Notes: a model not told the origin generated them from the letters alone. A stretch of DNA of 22,331 bases from CAXQZM01 sp964228455 (GCA_964228455.1 CAXQZM010000079.1:1-22331); one strand, 5' to 3'; positions 7,293 through 14,845 are shown, counted from the first letter of the stretch. Translations and numbers: made by a program.

Positions 7293-7847
7293 TTATAAGC
7301 GAGGTAGTGTAACGCCAGTTTGACCTTGGTATTTACCGGCACGATCAGCGTATGACACTTCGCAACGACTCCGACCTTGGAGGAACAAGAACTGGCAGGC
7401 GCCTTCCTCTGCATAAATTCTGGCAGGAAGTGGCGTAGTATTTGAAAATTCTAAGGTTACATGGCCCTCCCACCCTGGCTCAAGCGGGGTTACATTTACG
7501 ATTATTCCGCATCGGGCATACGTAGATTTACCAACGCAAATGACCAGAACGTCCTCGGGAATTCGGAAGTACTCAACGGTGCGCGCGAGAGCAAAGGAAT
7601 TTGGTGGAATTATAACGGCATCTGACTCTCGGGTAACAAAGCTGTCGTCTCGAAATTCTTTTGGGTCCACAACCGCATTGTCAACGTTGGTGAATATCCG
7701 AAATTCGCGCGCCACACGCGCATCGTAACCATAGGACGACAGGCCATAGGAGATGACGCCATCTCGCGCTTGTCGATCAACAAATGGTTCAATCATGCCT
7801 TGCTGATTAGCAAGCTCTCGAATTTCATGGTCTGCTAGAATTGTCAT
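7293..7847 (-). CDS. dcd: dCTP deaminase
   Basis: A 184-residue enzyme of the dCTP deaminase/dUTPase trimer family that converts dCTP to dUTP and so feeds dTMP synthesis. The substrate motif GKSTYARCGI (106-115) and the catalytic segment PGWEGHVTLEFSN, with E133 at the position of the E. coli catalytic glutamate, are intact, as is the C-terminal YQGQTGVTLPR. The length matches alphaproteobacterial Dcd. It is followed by murA in the same direction. Confidence 0.96.
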   Translation of the reverse strand: MTILADHEIRELANQQGMIEPFVDRQARDGVISYGLSSYGYDARVAREFRIFTNVDNAVVDPKEFRDDSFVTRESDAVIIPPNSFALARTVEYFRIPEDVLVICVGKSTYARCGIIVNVTPLEPGWEGHVTLEFSNTTPLPARIYAEEGACQFLFLQGRSRCEVSYADRAGKYQGQTGVTLPRL

Positions 7848-7885
7848 GACGGGTTCTTATGGCGCGCAGCGTGGGAAGAAAAGGC

Positions 7886-8038
7886 TTAACTCTTCGACCG
7901 TTCTGTGGTCTCGTTGTCTGGTCTTTTTTCTTTCTGTGTTATTGCGCGCGCCTGCGCCTTCCGTTTCGCTAAATTGGCCCTTAGCGCAGCATTCAGAGCG
8001 GCTTTTGTTTTCGAGGATTTTGATGAACTGGCCGACAT
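7886..8038 (-). CDS. Small basic conserved-type protein upstream of dcd
   Basis: A 50-residue frame fills the space between dcd and the tRNA-Thr promoter region on the operon strand. It begins MSASSSKSSKTKAALNAAL and then carries RANLAKRKAQARAI, ending in a charged tail. Small alphaproteobacterial proteins with an LR-x-NL-x-x-RKAQ-x-R-x core are familiar to me as unnamed hypotheticals, but I know no function for them. It is lysine- and arginine-rich, with one amphipathic helix predicted by eye and no cysteines or membrane segment. RNA or DNA binding would be a guess. The ribosome binding site is weak. The plus-strand open frame over the same bases looks like a shadow. Confidence 0.6.
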   Translation of the reverse strand: MSASSSKSSKTKAALNAALRANLAKRKAQARAITQKEKRPDNETTERSKS

Positions 8039-8075
8039 TGTTATTAATCTATCATGAGAGACAAAAAATGGCGAG

Positions 8076-8110
8076 CGTCAATTGACGTAGTTGTGGCTCG
8101 GACTTAAGGC
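8076..8110 (+). promoter_or_regulatory. Candidate tRNA-Thr promoter, with palindromic -35 region
   Basis: TTGACG (8082-8087) is followed after 17 bases by TAAGGC (8105-8110), ending 9 bases before the tRNA. The -35 is strong and the -10 poor, which fits alphaproteobacterial promoters only loosely. The -35 lies in the perfect 12 bp palindrome CGTCAATTGACG (8076-8087), so an identical TTGACG faces the small gene and dcd on the other strand. The possible -10 there (CATGAT) would need a 19-base spacer. Confidence 0.35.
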
Positions 8111-8119
8111 AAGCCCAAC

Positions 8120-8194
8120 GCTGCTGTAGCTCAGGGGTAGAGCACTTCATTGGTAATGAAGAGGTCGAGAGTTCAAATCTCTCCAGCAGCACCA
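8120..8194 (+). tRNA. tRNA-Thr (anticodon GGT)
   Basis: Complete cloverleaf: acceptor GCTGCTG/CAGCAGC, D-stem GCTC/GAGC, anticodon stem CTTCA/TGAAG with loop TTGGTAA (anticodon GGT), T-stem GAGAG/CTCTC with loop TTCAAAT, discriminator A and encoded CCA. It is transcribed away from the housekeeping block and towards the catabolic region, so it sits at the border between the two. Confidence 0.97.
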
Positions 8195-8473
8195 TAATCA
8201 CACTAATTGTAAATAAAGCCAGCATGATACCCAGGGTTACAGGTTAGTCAAAAGGCAAGAAATTGCGCGACGATATAAATGAGCTAAATCGGCTAATATC
8301 GTTTGTTTTGTGAGACGTACGCCCTTCGTCGAGACCGTCTTTGAGCGTTTGATTTCCATTTCGTGGTTAGAAGTTAGCTACAATATTTAGTCAAATTGAT
8401 ACTAGACTTTCAACGTGAACACATGCTCTCTAAGGACTTCTTATTTCTGATATCAGTAGTGAAAGGTAAAGAG
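8195..8473. other. Intergenic stretch without a recognised gene
   Basis: The 279 bases after tRNA-Thr contain no coding frame I can support. A frame that opens at a TTG (8396) merely extends the next gene upstream and lacks a ribosome binding site. TACAAT at 8379-8384 could be a -10 for that gene, but I see no fitting -35. CGATAT and ATATCG in the 8270-8300 region can form only a weak hairpin. Confidence 0.4.
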
Positions 8474-8812
8474 ATGAAGCGAGCTGGCGGAATTATAGCA
8501 ATCATAGCGGGTGTATTTAGTGTCTTCGCGGCAGGGGCGACTTTGTTTTTTGGCGGCGTTGGTGCCGCTCTTGATGCGGATGGAGCAAATCAGGTCATTG
8601 GATTAGGTTGGGGTGGCGTAATTTTTAGCTTTGCTGTGATTGTTACCGGTGCAATTGCACTAGGGGCATCATCCAGAACACCTGGGATAATCTTGATTGT
8701 GTGCTCTATTTTGGGGGCAATTTTAGGCGGTACTTTAGTGGCTATTTTTATGGTTTTGGCGCTGATTGGCGGAGTTCTTGCATTGCTTGGTGTCAAGTCA
8801 GCCGATAGCTAG
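8474..8812 (+). CDS. Small four-helix membrane protein, DUF4064-like
   Basis: A 112-residue hydrophobic protein with about four membrane segments, near residues 4-26 (GGIIAIIAGVFSVFAAG), 42-64, 70-85 and 86-106. The short loop between the first two holds an acidic patch (ALDADGANQ). The start MKRAGGIIAIIAG and the Gly/Ile/Ala-rich helices resemble DUF4064-type proteins of unknown function. I chose the ATG at 8474 because GAAAGGTAAAGAG directly precedes it. An in-frame ATG at 8424 would add 17 residues without a ribosome binding site. The gene stands alone on the plus strand between tRNA-Thr and the convergent repressor gene. Confidence 0.72.
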   Translation: MKRAGGIIAIIAGVFSVFAAGATLFFGGVGAALDADGANQVIGLGWGGVIFSFAVIVTGAIALGASSRTPGIILIVCSILGAILGGTLVAIFMVLALIGGVLALLGVKSADS

Positions 8813-8826
8813 CCAATATTGATGCG

Positions 8827-8854
8827 CTGGGTGTTTATTCGAGGCAGCACCCAG
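8827..8854. terminator. Possible terminator hairpin between convergent genes
   Basis: CTGGGTG (8827-8833) and CACCCAG (8848-8854) form a perfect 7 bp stem with a 14-base loop, located 15 bases after the membrane-protein stop and between two convergent genes. No U-run follows on either strand, so Rho-independent termination is doubtful. Confidence 0.3.
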
Positions 8855-8945
8855 TGTACAACTCATAAAGGTCATGTTCTTAAATCTTCTCTGATGGGGT
8901 GTGCGGGTTAAATATAAGTGACCCACAAAATAAAATCTCAATGCG

Positions 8946-10022
8946 TTAATCTGAGATTGCGTTCACAACCGCGCTGCTTTCGTAGGTTTCCGTGATTTCA
9001 AGGGCCTGCATAGGTGGTTTATCATCCTTGTCAGCCACTTGTATCGCGGCTTCAGCTAAAAATTGGCCTGCTGTCGCCACGTCTTCGCGAGTTTTAAGGA
9101 TGTTTGGTCTAAAGAGGTCGAGGATTGGAACGGTTTCCTTGCTGAAAACATCTAGTGTTTCTCCGAGCGCTAAGCCTGCGTCTTCGATCCCAGATATTGC
9201 AGCCATTGTTGCATTTGGGGATGCTGAAATCACGCCATCTGGCTTGGTGCCTTCCGTGAATCTCTGCTCTGTAAATGCGCGAATTACTTCACGATTGCTA
9301 TCGCTCGTTATTTTGCTCACGATTTCTAGGTGTTGCCCGTTAAAACTGCAGGCTTCTTTCACGCCTGATATCATCTCTATTGCATAAGTCTGATCAGTTG
9401 GCGGTGCTATCAAGAGAATATGTTTACGTTCTTTTCGATGAAGTTGATTTGCTGCCAATATGCCAAATTCTTTATTATCATAGTCATAGTAGGCGTGGCG
9501 TTCCGACCAAATAGTGCGGCCATGAGTAACAAAAGGGAAGCCCTCATCCATTAGATATCTAACACGCTCATCCCTAGGCTTTATTTGGTTGAGAATAACT
9601 GCGTCGGCAGTCTCATTTCGAACGATATTTCGCACCGTGTCAAGGGGGTTGTCTTCGGTAAAGCTCGACATAACAACGAGGTTATAAGATGAACCTCTTA
9701 GTCCTTTTGCGATCGATGATATAAGCCTCGATGTAAGGCTCAGGACATCATTTTCGGCCGAGAGTACCAAGGCTATGACATTAGTTTTTCCTGTTCTTAA
9801 TCTGACACCAGCGCGATTAGGAACGTAGCCAATTTCGCTAGCAACCTTTCTAATCGTTGCTTTTGTCGAATCACTTATATCGGGTGCGCCGCCCAACGCG
9901 CGAGAGACCGTCTGTACCGCGAAGCCAGTGAGCTCCGATATTGTGCGCAAAGTTGGCCGTGTGTGTAATTCGTCGCTGCTCCGCCCTCGCAAATGCTCCT
10001 TCAATTTCACAGGCCTCTCCAC
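8946..10022 (-). CDS. LacI-family transcriptional repressor of the glucan locus
   Basis: A 358-residue LacI/GalR-type regulator. The helix-turn-helix and hinge span about residues 23-80: PTLRTISELTGFAVQTVSRAL, then SEIGYVPNRAGVRLRTGKTN, the classic LacI layout. The remainder is a periplasmic-binding-protein-like sensor domain (VIALVLSAENDVLSLTS, then RHAYYDYDNKEFGILAANQL). It is divergent from the transporter operon, with a 155-base gap that contains a strong paired operator, so it most likely represses that operon and is released by an imported sugar. The start is uncertain: GTG at 10022 gives 22 residues before the HTH, and GTG at 10010 or TTG at 10004 are alternatives with a GGAGAGG stretch close upstream. 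Identity is secure, but the effector is unknown. Confidence 0.9.
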   Translation of the reverse strand: MERPVKLKEHLRGRSSDELHTRPTLRTISELTGFAVQTVSRALGGAPDISDSTKATIRKVASEIGYVPNRAGVRLRTGKTNVIALVLSAENDVLSLTSRLISSIAKGLRGSSYNLVVMSSFTEDNPLDTVRNIVRNETADAVILNQIKPRDERVRYLMDEGFPFVTHGRTIWSERHAYYDYDNKEFGILAANQLHRKERKHILLIAPPTDQTYAIEMISGVKEACSFNGQHLEIVSKITSDSNREVIRAFTEQRFTEGTKPDGVISASPNATMAAISGIEDAGLALGETLDVFSKETVPILDLFRPNILKTREDVATAGQFLAEAAIQVADKDDKPPMQALEITETYESSAVVNAISD

Positions 10023-10122
10023 CTTATATCTCTGGCACTAGGCACATTCAGGTTACCTAAAGCCAATTTACTCCCGGACCACAATGATACACAAAATTTG
10101 CAAAAACAAGCCTTGAATTGCA

Positions 10123-10162
10123 ATCTGTAACGTTATAGGTGCGCTTCTATAACGTTACAGAT
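10123..10162 (+). promoter_or_regulatory. Paired LacI-type operators forming a perfect 16+16 bp inverted repeat
   Basis: ATCTGTAACGTTATAG (10123-10138) and CTATAACGTTACAGAT (10147-10162) are exact reverse complements separated by 8 bases. Each arm is itself a near-palindrome centred on CG (TGTAAC-GTTATA), the usual LacI-family operator form. The two centres are 22 bp apart, about two helical turns, so two dimers could bind the same DNA face. The right arm touches the AGGGAGGA ribosome binding site. I could not place a convincing -35/-10 pair. TTGAAT at 10113 and TTGCAA at 10098 are the best -35 candidates, and either would put the operators at or just after the transcription start. Confidence 0.85.
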
Positions 10163-10170
10163 AGGGAGGA
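10163..10170 (+). promoter_or_regulatory. Ribosome binding site that fixes the start of the binding-protein gene
   Basis: AGGGAGGA ends 7 bases before a GTG at 10178, which begins a good signal peptide. An upstream in-frame GTG at 10139 lies inside the operator spacer, has no ribosome binding site and would place a charged segment before the signal peptide, so it is not used. Confidence 0.85.
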
Positions 10171-10177
10171 TTTACTC

Positions 10178-11842
10178 GTGCGTTACAATAAACTTATTAC
10201 GTCTGCTGCGGCTATTGCGCTTATGGCTGGTCAGGCTTTGGCACAGGGTGAGCATCCGCAAGGTGGCTCGCTCACTGTTCCAATTATCACCACAACATTT
10301 GTCAATGATTTTAACCCGTTCTCAAGTGCGAAAGGTCAAACTGATGCGATTAAAGGTATCATGTTTGAGCCTCTCTTCGTTCACAATGCGATGACTGGTG
10401 ACATTAACTGGCGCTTAGCTGAGAGCTTTGAGTATTCTGATGATCTCATGACTTGGACTGTCACTTTGAAAGATGGTTTGACTTGGTCTGACGGAGAGGC
10501 CTTAGATGCAACTGACGTTGCCTTCTCAATGAACTTTGGCAATGAAGACGCTGCATTGGACCTTTCTGGCAAATGGTCAGATGGGCTTATTAAATCTGTG
10601 ACCGCGACTGACGCTCTCACAGTTGTAGTGGAATTCAACCGTCCAGATGCGACCTTTGATTGGTATTTAGAGGACGTTCATATTGTTCCCGAGCATGTTT
10701 GGTCTTCAGTTGCCGTTGAGGATCGTGTGACCTTCAAAAACACAAATCCAGTAGGATCTGGGCCAATTACCGAAGTCCTAACTGTTCGCGACAACCAGCT
10801 CGAGATTGGTCGTAACCCGAACTATTACAAGGCAGATGAGGGTCTACCTTATCTTGATTCGGTCAAATTCCGTCAATATTCTGACAACTCGCAAATTCAA
10901 CCTGCTTTGATGGCAGATGAGATTGATTGGGGTTCAAACTTTATTGCTGATATTGACAAAACGTATGTTGAGCCAAGTCCTGAGACCCATGGCTACTGGT
11001 ATCCAGCAAACGATCTGATCAATATTTATCTTAATACGCGTCAAGCGCCATTTAGTGATATAGCATTCCGTCAGGCGTTCTCTATGGCGCTTGATCGTGA
11101 CACAATTGTTGATATCGCTGCTTATGGTTATCCTACTCCCGAGCGCCACGTTACGGGTATTGGTGAGTTCCATAAGGTTCACTTTAATGACGAAGTAAAT
11201 GCAAAGTACGATTACCTAGCGGAGTACAACCCAGATGCTGCAACTGCACTGCTTGATGCGGCGGGATATGTCGATGTTGATGGCGACGGCTTCCGGGAAA
11301 ATCCTGATGGAAGTGTTATCGACTTTGATATCCATGTAGTGAATGGCTGGACCGATTGGGTGCAGACAGTGCAAATGACTACCGAGTACTTGGCGGAAAT
11401 TGGCATTAAGGCAAATACTCGTGCTGTCGATTGGGGCGTTTATGATGGCGCACTGAAAGATGGCACCTATGAGGCGTCAATTAACTGGTCTGCTTCAAAT
11501 GGGATTGACCCGATTTTAGCTTATCGCGATTACTTCCACCCATCTCGTGAAGGGCAAAGCTGGCATACTAATCACGGTAAAGCTTCTGCTGAAATGGGGG
11601 TCTTAATTGATGAGTACGGTCAGACGAGCTCGAGCGAGCGTCGTGGTGAAATCCTCGCAGCGTTGATGGATTATACGGGGGAGCAAATGGCATTTGTTCC
11701 GTTATTCTCTAACCCAACATGGTATCAGTATAACTCGACCCGTGTTGCTGGTTGGCCAACGGAAGACAACCCAACTACTCGCCCTGTTTTCTATTCTGGC
11801 GGCACTAAGCTTTTGGTCTTTGAAGGCCTGTACGCTAAATAG
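10178..11842 (+). CDS. Family 5 (Opp/Dpp-type) periplasmic solute-binding protein, probably for beta-glucan oligosaccharides
   Basis: A 554-residue exported binding protein. The signal peptide covers residues 1-22 (basic n-region RYNK, then LITSAAAIALMAG, cleavage after ALA). No lipobox cysteine is present, so it is soluble in the periplasm. SBP_bac_5 landmarks include the early GIMFEPLF segment, LAESFEYSDDLMTWTVTLKDG, WSDGEALDATDVAFS, and IAFRQAFSMALDRDTIV in the middle. Family 5 proteins are mostly peptide binders, but a branch that includes T. maritima TM0031 binds cello- and laminari-oligosaccharides and is encoded beside a GH16 laminarinase and a GH3 glucosidase, as here. Sugar specificity is therefore inferred from context. 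As the first gene of the operon it is separated from the permeases by two strong hairpins, consistent with higher expression than the downstream genes. Confidence 0.9.
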   Translation: MRYNKLITSAAAIALMAGQALAQGEHPQGGSLTVPIITTTFVNDFNPFSSAKGQTDAIKGIMFEPLFVHNAMTGDINWRLAESFEYSDDLMTWTVTLKDGLTWSDGEALDATDVAFSMNFGNEDAALDLSGKWSDGLIKSVTATDALTVVVEFNRPDATFDWYLEDVHIVPEHVWSSVAVEDRVTFKNTNPVGSGPITEVLTVRDNQLEIGRNPNYYKADEGLPYLDSVKFRQYSDNSQIQPALMADEIDWGSNFIADIDKTYVEPSPETHGYWYPANDLINIYLNTRQAPFSDIAFRQAFSMALDRDTIVDIAAYGYPTPERHVTGIGEFHKVHFNDEVNAKYDYLAEYNPDAATALLDAAGYVDVDGDGFRENPDGSVIDFDIHVVNGWTDWVQTVQMTTEYLAEIGIKANTRAVDWGVYDGALKDGTYEASINWSASNGIDPILAYRDYFHPSREGQSWHTNHGKASAEMGVLIDEYGQTSSSERRGEILAALMDYTGEQMAFVPLFSNPTWYQYNSTRVAGWPTEDNPTTRPVFYSGGTKLLVFEGLYAK

Positions 11843-11852
11843 TTCTAACTTG

Positions 11853-11877
11853 CCGGAGCATGATATTTATGCTCCGG
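11853..11877 (+). terminator. Perfect 9 bp hairpin after the binding-protein gene
   Basis: CCGGAGCAT pairs exactly with ATGCTCCGG around a 7-base loop, starting 10 bases after the binding-protein stop. The following bases (ATTTCG) are only weakly U-rich, so it may be a partial terminator or a 3' stabilising hairpin that leaves the binding-protein mRNA more abundant. Confidence 0.6.
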
Positions 11878-11888
11878 ATTTCGTGCTA

Positions 11889-11930
11889 AGTAATCCTGCT
11901 CTTGACAGTTTGTCCTAGTGCAGGATTACT
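11889..11930 (+). repeat. Perfect 11 bp inverted repeat before the first permease gene
   Basis: AGTAATCCTGC (11889-11899) and GCAGGATTACT (11920-11930) are exact complements with a 20-base loop, followed by TTCT. The loop holds TTGACA (11902-11907), with ATTACT 17 bases later (11925-11930). It could thus be a second hairpin, an internal promoter for the permease genes, or a binding site. The stem is too perfect to dismiss, but its role is open. Confidence 0.5.
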
Positions 11931-11961
11931 TTCTAATCTCTCATAATAAAGCGAGACCAGC

Positions 11962-12936
11962 ATGTCTTTTCTGCTTCGCCGGTTGGGGTTTTACCTCGTG
12001 GCAGTATTTGTTGCGATTACCTTCAATTTTATCATGCCCCGTTTAATGCCCGGTGATCCAGTTGATGCATTATTTGCCTCCGCTCAAGGAAGGCTGCAGC
12101 CAGAAACACTTACTGCATATCAGGAAATGCTAGGTTTCAACGATGGACCTATATGGTCGCAATACCTGCAGTATCTGAAGACTACCCTATCTGGTGATTT
12201 AGGGCCTGCAATCATGCTGTTTCCAACCCCGGTTACCGAGGTGCTGGGCAATACTTTGCCGTGGACTATTTTTCTTGCTGGAACTGCTACGCTGTTTTCA
12301 GTCTTTGTGGGCTGCTTTATTGGATTATTCGCCTCTTACAATCGCGGTGGTATCGTTGATAGATTTGTCCCATTTACAATGTCCTTTATCGCCTCAATGC
12401 CTCAGGCGGTTACTGCCCTTCTTATCTTTTTTATTTTTGCGTTAACCTTGCGTTGGTTCCCTTTGAGTTTTGGTGCAGACCCTGATCTGGAACCTGGATG
12501 GAATTGGGTCTATCTAAAAAGTGTTGCCCGCCACGCGGTCTTACCGATGGTCACATTGGTACTGTCTATGATTGCCACTTGGATTTTCACCATGCGTAAT
12601 GCGATGGTGAATGTTCTTGGTGAAGATTATATCACCATGGCCAAAGCAAAAGGTCTAGCCCCACGTCGCATCATGACACACTATGCAGCGAGAAATGCTA
12701 TTTTACCCGTAGTTACTGCTGTTTCCATGGCTTTGGGATTCGCAGTGGCTGGCCAGGTTTTCATAGAGACAGTGTTCAACTATCCTGGTGTAGGGCAGTT
12801 AATTATTAAATCGGTTGGCGCGCGCGATTATCCTCTTATGCAGGCCTGTTTCCTTTTGATCGTGATCTTTGTTCTGGTCGCAAATTTTTTGGCCGATCTG
12901 CTTTACTTATGGCTAGACCCTCGGTTGCGTAAGTAG
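11962..12936 (+). CDS. ABC transporter permease, DppB/OppB type
   Basis: A 324-residue inner-membrane subunit. It has the N-terminal LLRRLGFYLVAVFVAITFNF helix, the PRLMPGDPVDAL motif typical of the B-type permease, and about six transmembrane helices. The EAA-type cytoplasmic loop that contacts the ATPase lies around residues 221-250 (EDYITMAKAKGLAPRRIM, then RNAILPVV). VFNYPGVGQLI and LDPRLRK near the end are standard for the Opp/Dpp branch. It precedes the C-type permease by 11 bases and forms the channel with it. The substrate is set by the binding protein, here inferred to be oligosaccharides. Confidence 0.93.
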   Translation: MSFLLRRLGFYLVAVFVAITFNFIMPRLMPGDPVDALFASAQGRLQPETLTAYQEMLGFNDGPIWSQYLQYLKTTLSGDLGPAIMLFPTPVTEVLGNTLPWTIFLAGTATLFSVFVGCFIGLFASYNRGGIVDRFVPFTMSFIASMPQAVTALLIFFIFALTLRWFPLSFGADPDLEPGWNWVYLKSVARHAVLPMVTLVLSMIATWIFTMRNAMVNVLGEDYITMAKAKGLAPRRIMTHYAARNAILPVVTAVSMALGFAVAGQVFIETVFNYPGVGQLIIKSVGARDYPLMQACFLLIVIFVLVANFLADLLYLWLDPRLRK

Positions 12937-12947
12937 GGAGTCGATTA

Positions 12948-13868
12948 ATGAAATTTTTTCAAACTACTTTGGCTAAGTTAGCAAAATTTTTTCGAGGCAA
13001 TACGGCTGGTATTATTGGGACTACAATAGTTGGGGTCATAATTATTGCCTGCCTTTCCGCGCCTTTAATCACCGATAATGCTCCGAATAAGCGAGTTGCT
13101 CGAGGGCATCAGCCTCCGAGTGCTGAGTTAATTTTAGGGTCCACGCGCGCTGGAAAGGATGTTTACTCTCAAGTCTTACATGGAGGTAGGACTTCACTGT
13201 TTGTTGCTTTTTCCGCAGCCACGGTGACAACCTTCATAGCGCTGGGGGTGGGTGTTACGTCTGGCTACTTTGGTGGCCGAGCAGATGAAATTCTTATGGC
13301 CATAACCAACGTGATGCTCGTGTTTCCACAGCTACCGCTGCTCATTGTGTTAGCAGCGTTTTTAGGTCAGGTGGGGCCGCCAGTCATTGCATTAATTCTG
13401 GGGCTTACGAGTTGGCCCTGGGGCGCGCGTGTAATGCGAAGTCAGACATTGGCTTTAAAAAACAAGGAGTTCATCACCGCAGCTGAGGTGATGGGCGAAG
13501 CTAAGTGGCGCATTATCGTTTTTGAAATAATTCCTAACCTAATTAGTCTGGTTGCGGGAATGTTTGTTGGGGCGTCTCTTTACGCCATTGGAGCGCAAGC
13601 GGGTTTAGAGTTTCTTGGATTGGGAGACCCAACGGTCGTTAGTTGGGGAACGATGCTTTATTGGGCGCAATCCTCTGCAGCGTTCCTTGTTGGGGCTTGG
13701 TGGGATTTTATAGTTCCTGGAACTGCAGTTGCCCTTATGGGCGGGGGCTTAGCTTTGATAAACATCTCAATTGATCAGGTTTCTAATCCAAAGTTGCGAA
13801 CTGGCCCATATCTAAAAATATGGCGACGGATGAGAGCTCAAGTTGAAGCGAAGCGGCGCAGGGACTAA
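12948..13868 (+). CDS. ABC transporter permease, DppC/OppC type
   Basis: The 306-residue partner permease. After an N-terminal helix (about residues 20-40, TAGIIGTTIVGVIIIACLSA) comes the periplasmic segment ending in LGSTRAGKDVYSQVLHGGRTSL, the C-type hallmark (usually LGTDxxGRDxxSRxxxGxRxSL). The canonical Asp after LG(T/S) is replaced by Thr-Arg. The EAA loop is near 174-197 (EFITAAEVMGEAKWRII, then IPNL). The C-terminus is strongly basic (MRAQVEAKRRRD). The stop overlaps the next ATG by 1 base. Confidence 0.92.
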   Translation: MKFFQTTLAKLAKFFRGNTAGIIGTTIVGVIIIACLSAPLITDNAPNKRVARGHQPPSAELILGSTRAGKDVYSQVLHGGRTSLFVAFSAATVTTFIALGVGVTSGYFGGRADEILMAITNVMLVFPQLPLLIVLAAFLGQVGPPVIALILGLTSWPWGARVMRSQTLALKNKEFITAAEVMGEAKWRIIVFEIIPNLISLVAGMFVGASLYAIGAQAGLEFLGLGDPTVVSWGTMLYWAQSSAAFLVGAWWDFIVPGTAVALMGGGLALINISIDQVSNPKLRTGPYLKIWRRMRAQVEAKRRRD

Positions 13869-14845
13869 TGTCAAGCAAGCCAATGTTAGAAATAAAAGAT
13901 TTGTCGGTAGATTATGTTACCGATGACGGTATTGCCCGAGCGGTAAATAATCTGAGCTTCTCAATTGGAAGGGGTGAGACTGTTGGTTTAGCCGGTGAAA
14001 GTGGTTGCGGAAAGTCAACTTTAGCGTTCGCAATTGCAAATCTTCACACTGCACCTGCCTTAATTTCAGAAGGGAAAATTCTCTTCGAAGGCCGTGATAT
14101 TTTAAGTTTATCTGAGACGGAGTTACGAAGTTTCCGTTGGAATGAGACTTCTATGGTGTTTCAAAGCGCCATGAACGCGCTCAATCCAGTTATAACGATA
14201 GGTGCTCAGCTCATCGATGTGATATTTGCCCATAAAAAAATAAGTCGGCAAGAAGCCTGGGCTCGTGGTGAAGAGTTACTAGACAAGGTGGGGATTCACC
14301 CATCAAGAATGGAATCTTACCCGCACCAGCTGTCAGGCGGCATGCGCCAGCGCGTAGTGATAGCAATTGCATTAGCTTTGAGGCCTAAGTTAATAATAAT
14401 GGACGAGCCAACTACCGCCCTAGATGTTGTGGTCGAACGAGAAATTATGGATGAGCTTTATGACCTGAAGACGGAATACGGCTTTTCTATCTTATTCATC
14501 AGTCATGATCTCTCATTAATGGGAGAAATAGCAGATAGAATAGGCATAATGTACGCGGGTCATCTCGTGGAACTGGGTGCCTCAGCCGATATACTGCGGC
14601 GGCCAGAACATCCATACACCGGGGGCTTAGTTGCATCTTTCCCAACGATACATGGTCCAAAAGTACGTTTACAGGGAATAGCAGGCAATCCACCAAATCT
14701 CTTAGAGTTGGGTGCTGGATGCCCTTTCGCAGATCGTTGCAGTGCAAAGCTGGACGTATGCACCAGTTCGCTGCCCAAAATAATGGAAAATGGAGACAGG
14801 CTAGTGGCTTGTCATGTGACTAACAGTCGAGAGCTTGCGTCATGA
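13868..14845 (+). CDS. ABC transporter ATP-binding protein, DppD/OppD type
   Basis: A 325-residue cytoplasmic ATPase with Walker A GESGCGKST (43-51), Q-loop VFQSAMNALNP, signature LSGGMRQR (155-162), Walker B LIIMDEP (175-181) and switch histidine H213 in ISHDL. The C-terminal oligopeptide-transporter extension carries four cysteines (C285, C291, C298, C315), spaced like the C-x5-C-x6-C-x16-C iron-sulphur-type motif of OppD/OppF. It pairs with the next gene to form the heterodimeric motor. It begins in a TAATG overlap with the upstream permease gene and ends in an ATGA overlap with the next ATPase gene, so translation is coupled. Confidence 0.95.
   Translation: MSSKPMLEIKDLSVDYVTDDGIARAVNNLSFSIGRGETVGLAGESGCGKSTLAFAIANLHTAPALISEGKILFEGRDILSLSETELRSFRWNETSMVFQSAMNALNPVITIGAQLIDVIFAHKKISRQEAWARGEELLDKVGIHPSRMESYPHQLSGGMRQRVVIAIALALRPKLIIMDEPTTALDVVVEREIMDELYDLKTEYGFSILFISHDLSLMGEIADRIGIMYAGHLVELGASADILRRPEHPYTGGLVASFPTIHGPKVRLQGIAGNPPNLLELGAGCPFADRCSAKLDVCTSSLPKIMENGDRLVACHVTNSRELAS

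Noticed and set aside
7846..8085. 79-residue plus-strand open frame upstream of tRNA-Thr
   Set aside because: It overlaps the better-supported minus-strand small gene, begins inside the dcd start, lacks a ribosome binding site and has no family resemblance.
8396..8473. Longer N-terminus for the small membrane protein
   Set aside because: The TTG at 8396 and the ATG at 8424 have no ribosome binding site. The ATG at 8474 is preceded by AAAGG and starts the conserved-looking MKRAGG segment.
8900..8935. Imperfect GGGT/ACCC hairpin near the 3' end of the repressor gene as a terminator
   Set aside because: The stem has a mismatch and the A/T run is on the wrong side for either strand.
10139..10177. 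Upstream GTG start for the solute-binding protein
   Set aside because: It lies within the operator spacer with no ribosome binding site and would add a charged 13-residue segment before a normal signal peptide. The GTG at 10178 has AGGGAGGA correctly placed.
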